From: Paenibacillus sinensis
GTDB lineage: Bacteria > Bacillota > Bacilli > Paenibacillales > Paenibacillaceae
Length of the DNA: 64,000 bases
Assembly: GCF_019904155.1 (NCBI RefSeq)
Contig: NZ_JAHCMB010000187.1
Coordinates: forward strand, 1 to 64,000
Direction: 5' to 3'
The position numbers were made by a program, and so were the translations under genes. Shown in pieces: positions 59,316 through 64,000 of the stretch. The first letter of the stretch is position 1, and each line of letters opens with the position of its first letter. Under the pieces are notes generated by a model, which worked only from the letters and a program-made list of their open reading frames with translations, was not told where the DNA came from and made no database searches.

Positions 59316-61316
59316 TTATTTGGCAAAACGCTGGATTTGACTCTCCAGCTCGCCCATCAAACCGTTCATCTGCTGGACGGAGATCGCCATCTCCGCCATC
59401 AGCGCCACCTGTTCCTGCGAGGACTGTACGACCTCCCGGGATTTCTTCGTGGACTTACTGATGGAATTGTACATCTCCGCCATCGACGCATTGATCTCTT
59501 CAGTGCCCGCCGAAATCTGCTCCGTCGTCGCCGATACATCCTGCATCTGAAGCGATACTTCCCGGATGGAGGCTCGGATATGGTCGAACGATTCTCCGGC
59601 ATCCCGCATTTTGGAGATACCTGCCTCGATCTCTCCCATATTGCCCGTCATGGATGCGGCAGCCGTTGCCGTCGTCTCCTGTACCTCATGTATGAGCTCC
59701 GAAATGCTGGCAACGGATTGGCCGGTCTGCTCGGCCAGCTTCTTGACCTCCTCGGCAACAACGCCGAAGCCGCGGCCATGCTCGCCGGCCCGTGCGGCTT
59801 CAATGGATGCGTTCAGAGACAGCAGCGATGTCTGGCTGGCGATATCCGAGATCACATGGACAATTTCGCCGATCTTGGCCGAATGCTCGGTCAGACGATC
59901 GATGAGCTCGGATGTCTGACGCGCCGATGAGCCGATAGCGTCCATTTGCTTAAGAGCGGAATGAATTACGACATAGCCTTTGTCTACTTCCTCCGTCACT
60001 CCGTCGGCACCCTCGGACACTGTGGAAGAAGATTCCGCGATCCGCTGCACGCCCACTGCCATTTCCTCCGTAGCTCTGGCGGACTGCTCGACACCGACGT
60101 ACTGGCTCTCCATTCCCGCCGCCGTCTCCTGAATATCCGAAGCCATCTGCCCCAGGCTGTCCGAAGAATACTGGACCGCTTCCAGCAGCGTACTGGATGA
60201 GAACGAGACTTCGGAAGCCGTGTTCCTGATATTGCCCACAATTTCCGAGAGCGACTGCGCCATGTCGTTGATGCCGGCGCTCAGAAGCCCGATTTCATCC
60301 TGGGAGGTCACCTCCACCCGTTCATTCAGATGACCGTCTGCCAGCCGGGTAACCGAATTCGCGACAGCCGCGATCGGCTTCGTTACACGCCGGGTAAGGA
60401 AGAGGGCAACCGCTCCAATGATAATAACCGCGAGCAGCACGATCAGCCACGTAAGGATCTGTGCCCGGTTCACGCTGCTGTAAATTTCAGCCTCCGGGAC
60501 AGTAATAAGAAGTCTCCAGTCGGTACCCGGGATTTTCTCAAAGTATGTAATAACCGTCTTGCCGTTCTCCCGGTAAGTTTCGGAGCCGTTCTGTTTACCC
60601 AGGATATTCTTAACAGCCTTTTTGCTGTCCGACGATGTGGCGAAATCCGCTATCTTCTTGCCGATCCGCTTCTCATCGGGATAAGCGTAATACTGCCCTG
60701 CTCCCGACACAACGGAAGCATAGCCGGTCTTCTTCAACTGAATGCTCTTGCTCATCTCGGTCAGCACTTCCGGAGTCACCGAAAAAGCGATGCCGCCCGC
60801 GAACTGATTGCCAGAGTCCGTGAGCGGCACGATGACCGGTATAATATATTTCTTCAACGCGTCCAGATAGGACATTTCGTTGACCGCCGGTATCTTCTGC
60901 TCTTTCGCCTGGATGAAATATGCCGATTTGCTCATATCCGAAGTCATCCCGAGGGCATTGAGCAGCTGTCCGCTGCTGCTGATCACACTGTAGCCCTCCG
61001 TCTGCTTGTCGCTGTCTTCCAGCGTCTGGAGAACCGGGAACACCGTATCAGGCTTGCTCAAGTCCATCTCCTTATGCTTCGCAGCCAATTCCTGAACGGC
61101 AGAAGTCTTGGCATCCAGCCATTCCTTGATTCTCATGCTGTTGGACTGTAGAATCTGCCTCGCCTGTTCCTGGCTCTCCTCCCGCGTGACTCCTCCGAAA
61201 TAACTGATGAGAAAGATGGTTACCCCCAGCAACGGCACAATGGCTACCGCAAGCTGGGCCAGGGACCATTTCGCGCGAATCGACAGCGGTCGGCCCCTGA
61301 ATGAGATTGATTTCAT
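59316..61316 (-). CDS. methyl-accepting chemotaxis protein
   Basis: 666 residues from ATG 61316 (RBS GGAGGG); a start ten codons earlier has no RBS. Helix 1 lies at about 23-45. A dCache sensor follows (about 45-280, with GYSVISSSGQLLNALG, KKYIIPVIVPLTD, YASVVSGAGQYYAYP and TDWRLLITVP). Helix 2 lies at 285-305, then HAMP, then the signalling domain whose tip is IVHVISDIASQTSLLSLNASIEAARAGEHGRGFGVVAEEVKKLAEQ, here split for reading as SDIASQTSLLSL, NASIEAARAGEHGRGF and VVAEEVKKLAEQ. No C-terminal CheR pentapeptide is seen. The ligand is unknown. Confidence 0.9.
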   Translation of the reverse strand: MKSISFRGRPLSIRAKWSLAQLAVAIVPLLGVTIFLISYFGGVTREESQEQARQILQSNSMRIKEWLDAKTSAVQELAAKHKEMDLSKPDTVFPVLQTLEDSDKQTEGYSVISSSGQLLNALGMTSDMSKSAYFIQAKEQKIPAVNEMSYLDALKKYIIPVIVPLTDSGNQFAGGIAFSVTPEVLTEMSKSIQLKKTGYASVVSGAGQYYAYPDEKRIGKKIADFATSSDSKKAVKNILGKQNGSETYRENGKTVITYFEKIPGTDWRLLITVPEAEIYSSVNRAQILTWLIVLLAVIIIGAVALFLTRRVTKPIAAVANSVTRLADGHLNERVEVTSQDEIGLLSAGINDMAQSLSEIVGNIRNTASEVSFSSSTLLEAVQYSSDSLGQMASDIQETAAGMESQYVGVEQSARATEEMAVGVQRIAESSSTVSEGADGVTEEVDKGYVVIHSALKQMDAIGSSARQTSELIDRLTEHSAKIGEIVHVISDIASQTSLLSLNASIEAARAGEHGRGFGVVAEEVKKLAEQTGQSVASISELIHEVQETTATAAASMTGNMGEIEAGISKMRDAGESFDHIRASIREVSLQMQDVSATTEQISAGTEEINASMAEMYNSISKSTKKSREVVQSSQEQVALMAEMAISVQQMNGLMGELESQIQRFAK

Positions 61317-61420
61317 AGCTTTCCCTCCGAATATAAATATTTCCAAACACTTATATCGGAAAGATTCGACAATATTATTAGAAACAAGGAAATAATTTCA
61401 GGACTTCAAGGACTTTTGAA

Positions 61421-63739
61421 TCATTTTTCGACATGCCGAAGGGCCCTCATGCTGTTAAGAACGGCGAGTACGGTAACGCCCACATCCGAGAAGACCGCCT
61501 CCCACATTGTGGCGATGCCGAACGCTCCGAGCAGCAGAAATGCTCCCTTGACCCCAAGCGCCAGCGCGATATTCTGCCAGACAATGGCTCTGGTCCGCCG
61601 CGCGATTCCAATGGCTGTTCCGATCTTGGAGGGCTCGTCGGTCATAATCACAATGTCTGCCGCTTCGATAGCCGCATCCGAGCCGAGACCGCCCATCGCA
61701 ATCCCCACATCCGCCCGGGCCAGCACCGGCGTGTCGTTGATGCCGTCGCCGACAAAGGCGATTTTGCCCGTTCCACGCTTCTCCGCCTCCAGGCGTTCGA
61801 TTCGCTCCACCTTGTGCTGCGGCAGAAGCTCCGCATGAATCTCGTCGACGCCAAGGCGCTTGCCGACTTCCTCCGCGACGGCTGCCGCGTCACCGGTCAG
61901 CATGACCGTCTTCGTTATGCCGGCTCCGCGGAGAGCGGCAATGGCGCGGGCTGCGTCGTCCTTCACCTCGTCGGCGATCACGATGCTTCCGGCATACCGG
62001 CCGTCTTCGGCCAGATGTACGACGGTTCCGGCTCCCTCCGGCTCGCTGAAGGCAACTCCCTCGCTCTTCATAAGCCGCGCGTTCCCCGCCAGCACCGTTC
62101 GTCCTTCGATAACAGCCCGGATGCCGTGACCCGAAATCTCCTCGTAATCCGTCACGGCGCCTCCCGGGATTTCACGGCCGTAAGCCGCCAGAATCGACTC
62201 GGCGATCGGATGGCCGGAATGGCTCTCGGCATAAGCGGCGAGCCGCAGAAGTTCTTCCTTCTTCATTCCTTCCGCCGGATAGATTTCCGTTACCTTGAAC
62301 TGCCCTTTGGTCAGCGTTCCCGTCTTGTCGAACACGACGGTCTTCACGTCGTTTAGCGCCTCCAGGTAATTGCTTCCCTTGATCAGAATGCCGCTGCGGG
62401 AAGCCGCGCCGATACCGCCGAAGAAGCCGAGCGGGATGGAGACGACAAGCGCGCAAGGACAAGAGATGACAAGGAAGACCAGCGCCCGGTAAATCCAGTC
62501 GGAGAAGGTCGCTCCGCTGATGACGAGCGGCGGCACCACGGCCAGCAGCGCAGCCGCAATGACCACGAATGGTGTATAAGCACGGGCGAAACGGGTGATG
62601 AAGTTCTCCGTCTTGGCTTTGTTGTTCGAGGCATTCTCGACAAGCTCGAGAATTTTGGAGACAGCCGACTGCTCGAATATTTGGGTAACCTCAATGACGA
62701 CTACGCCGTTCTTGTTGATAAATCCGCTGAGCACGGCAGATCCCTTCTCTGCCGAGCGCGGAACCGACTCCCCTGTCAGCGCCGAGGTATCCATCATGGC
62801 GCTGCCTTCAATTACCGTGCCGTCCAGCGGAACCTTCTCACCGGGCTGCACCACGATAACGTCCCCGATCTCCACCTGTTCGGGAGATATGATCCGGGTT
62901 TCTCCGCTGGCGAAACGCACTCTGGCCGTCTCCGGCCGGATGTCCATCAGCGCCGTGATGGAGCGCCGGGAACGGTTCACGGCAAGGTCCTGGAACAGCT
63001 CGCCAACCTGGTAGAACAGCATGACGGCGACGCCTTCCGGGTATTGACCGATCGCGAAGGCCCCCACAGTCGCCAGAGCCATCAGGAAGTTCTCGTCGAA
63101 CACCTCACCGCGGAACAAATTCCGTACGGCCTGCCAGACTACGCCGCCTCCGGCCGCGAGGTAGGCCAGAATGAACAGCCCCAGCTCCAGGTAGCCGCCG
63201 GAAGGCATCAGATAACCGGCTGCAGCAAGCAGAGCGCCGGCTGCAATTCGCAGCACCGTCTTCCGCGTGCTGCCTTCTCCATGGCTGTGGGCATGTCCCT
63301 CTCCCGATGCCTTGCGGGCTTCATGCCCGTGAGCATGGGCGTCCCCGTGTTCATGCGAATGCGAGTGTCCATGCTCATGAGCATGACCGTGGGCGGAAGC
63401 TTCCGCTGACGCCGCCTGCGCCTGAACCGGAGGCAGAGAATGCAGCTCCCCTCCATCCGTCCGGACTTTTACATTCCGGGGATTCCGTACTGCTCCGGAC
63501 GGTCTTTTCTCCAGCACCTTCACATGCGGCTCCAGGGAAACCACCGTCTTCCGCACCTGCTCCTCTCCCGGAAAGCGGCTGTCCGCCTCCACAGTCAGCG
63601 TCTTCGTAGCGAAATTGACGGAGCAGGAGGCAACGCCCTCCATCTTTTTCACCCGGTTCTCAATTTTCATCGCGCAGTTCGCGCAGTCCAGGCCTTCGAG
63701 TATCCACTGCCGTTTCTCTGTCGGCTCCACCGTGCTCAA
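61421..63739 (-). CDS. cadA: heavy-metal P1B-type ATPase (Zn/Cd/Pb exporter)
   Basis: 772 residues; TTG start at 63739 with AAAGGGG about ten bases before. An HMA domain with GLDCANC near 16-22 is followed by a long His-rich stretch (about 115-160, HGHAHEHGHSHSHEHG and more) that likely binds Zn. Core motifs are TGES, the metal-selecting C427-P-C429, phosphorylated Asp471 in DKTGT, the HP locus ESHSGHPIAE, and GDGINDTPVL. SCPCALV with a following K-rich helix fits the Zn/Cd/Pb subgroup. A SmtB/CadC-type operator lies in its promoter. Confidence 0.92.
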   Translation of the reverse strand: MSTVEPTEKRQWILEGLDCANCAMKIENRVKKMEGVASCSVNFATKTLTVEADSRFPGEEQVRKTVVSLEPHVKVLEKRPSGAVRNPRNVKVRTDGGELHSLPPVQAQAASAEASAHGHAHEHGHSHSHEHGDAHAHGHEARKASGEGHAHSHGEGSTRKTVLRIAAGALLAAAGYLMPSGGYLELGLFILAYLAAGGGVVWQAVRNLFRGEVFDENFLMALATVGAFAIGQYPEGVAVMLFYQVGELFQDLAVNRSRRSITALMDIRPETARVRFASGETRIISPEQVEIGDVIVVQPGEKVPLDGTVIEGSAMMDTSALTGESVPRSAEKGSAVLSGFINKNGVVVIEVTQIFEQSAVSKILELVENASNNKAKTENFITRFARAYTPFVVIAAALLAVVPPLVISGATFSDWIYRALVFLVISCPCALVVSIPLGFFGGIGAASRSGILIKGSNYLEALNDVKTVVFDKTGTLTKGQFKVTEIYPAEGMKKEELLRLAAYAESHSGHPIAESILAAYGREIPGGAVTDYEEISGHGIRAVIEGRTVLAGNARLMKSEGVAFSEPEGAGTVVHLAEDGRYAGSIVIADEVKDDAARAIAALRGAGITKTVMLTGDAAAVAEEVGKRLGVDEIHAELLPQHKVERIERLEAEKRGTGKIAFVGDGINDTPVLARADVGIAMGGLGSDAAIEAADIVIMTDEPSKIGTAIGIARRTRAIVWQNIALALGVKGAFLLLGAFGIATMWEAVFSDVGVTVLAVLNSMRALRHVEK

Positions 63740-63772
63740 AGTCTCCAGCCCCTTTCGTAAAGCTTACGATTA

Positions 63773-63796
63773 ACATATGAGCAACTGTTCATATGT
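63773..63796 (-). promoter_or_regulatory. ArsR/SmtB-type operator of cadA
   Basis: ACATATGAGCAACTGTTCATATGT is a 24-base imperfect palindrome here given as arms ACATATGA and TCATATGT. It matches the 12-2-12 form bound by Zn/Cd sensors such as SmtB, CzrA and CadC. It lies between the -10 and the start codon. No arsR-family gene is in the window. Confidence 0.75.
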
Positions 63797-63806
63797 TCTT
63801 ACCGAC

Positions 63807-63836
63807 ATTATATGCCTCCTCCTTTCAAAGTGTCAA
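63807..63836 (-). promoter_or_regulatory. promoter of cadA
   Basis: On the minus strand TTGACA (63836-63831) and TATAAT (63812-63807) are 18 bases apart, with the operator directly downstream. Confidence 0.8.
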
Positions 63837-63854
63837 TCCTCACCAAAAAAAGAG

Positions 63855-63882
63855 TTGACGGAATCTGGAAAGCGGATATAAT
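63855..63882 (+). promoter_or_regulatory. promoter of the padR-type gene
   Basis: TTGACG (63855-63860) and TATAAT (63877-63882) are 16 bases apart. Downstream, CATATC and GATATG flank the palindrome AGATATATCT (about 63886-63915), probably the autoregulatory site. Confidence 0.65.
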
Positions 63883-63929
63883 AAACATATCAAATAGATA
63901 TATCTAAACGATATGTTGAGGTGTTGAAA

Positions 63930-64000
63930 TTGCTTGAATTTGTACTGCTCGGCATGCTGATGGAAGGCGAAATGAGCGGCTATGACCTGAAAAAGACGAT
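63930..64000 (+). CDS. PadR family transcriptional regulator (5' end only)
   Basis: TTG start at 63930 with GAGGTG six bases before; another in-frame TTG at 63924 is too close to it. The visible part reads LLEFVLLGMLMEGEMSGYDL then KKT, the standard first helix and turn of the PadR winged HTH ('ILGLL...SGYDLKK'). The rest lies outside the window. It is divergent from cadA, with back-to-back promoters 18 bases apart at their -35 boxes. Confidence 0.8.
   Translation, partial: MLEFVLLGMLMEGEMSGYDLKKT

Overview
The window looks like a chromosomal segment of a Paenibacillus-type Firmicute. Supporting signs are GC-rich coding DNA with strong AGGAGG-like ribosome binding sites, a Gram-positive set of lipoproteins and SLH-anchored surface proteins, a T-box leader, c-di-GMP and cobalamin riboswitches, a ComQ/ComX-like pair, an Rgg-type regulator, and YwbE/YezD/CcdC-type small proteins. 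No prophage, complete insertion sequence or CRISPR array was seen. This assignment is inferred from gene content, not from a database search.

Layout. 1-1.3 kb: 3' part of the window-edge gene for a secreted choice-of-anchor A protein with a PTPSEEA tail, behind a c-di-GMP-I riboswitch. 1.5-5.7 kb: small membrane and lipoprotein genes and a lipoprotein esterase with a carbohydrate-binding end. 6.4-12.8 kb: an operon of zinc dehydrogenase, GH13 enzyme, a solute-binding-like protein without signal peptide, a RibD-like reductase and a MATE exporter. 13-15.4 kb: divergent Rgg regulator and MFS exporter. 15.4-17.2 kb: EAL and CBS-GGDEF genes, which look like a split c-di-GMP turnover protein. 17.5-18.4 kb: rlmH 3' remnant, tRNA-Thr, thiamine-binding protein.

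18.6-25.4 kb is the ribonucleotide reductase locus. A phased array of DnaA-box-like sites and possible NrdR boxes precedes a cobalamin riboswitch and its terminator, followed by class III nrdDG and class I nrdAB. B12 would be expected to shut off these B12-independent enzymes. 25.5-31.7 kb: FMN reductase, T-box-controlled divergent seryl-tRNA synthetase, AAC(3)-like acetyltransferase, HNH protein, YwbE. 31.8-41.9 kb: L-serine dehydratase (sdaAB-sdaAA), two GNAT enzymes, YrdC-like protein, metallo-hydrolase, NAD(P)HX repair enzyme, DUF421 protein.

42.1-45.8 kb is a sulfate uptake operon (sbp-cysT-cysW) behind a leader-peptide/terminator arrangement, with yezD beside it. 45.8-49.8 kb: patatin, MerR regulator, large membrane-anchored hydrolase. 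49.9-51.1 kb: comQ-comX-like cassette with no ComP/ComA beside it. 51.2-59.1 kb: lactonase, small membrane proteins, a 1,328-residue SLH-anchored GH74 xyloglucanase behind a structured leader with cre-like arms, and a lactate-dehydrogenase-family enzyme with an unusual specificity residue. 59.3-64 kb: chemoreceptor, Zn/Cd P-type ATPase with a SmtB/ArsR-type operator, and the start of a divergent padR gene.

The most promising items are the orphan ComQX-like cassette, the helically phased DnaA-like boxes upstream of the B12-controlled nrd operon, the sulfate operon leader, the signal-less binding protein in the GH13 operon, and the three long-range inverted-repeat elements (nrdG-nrdA gap, GH74 leader, cysW-yezD gap).
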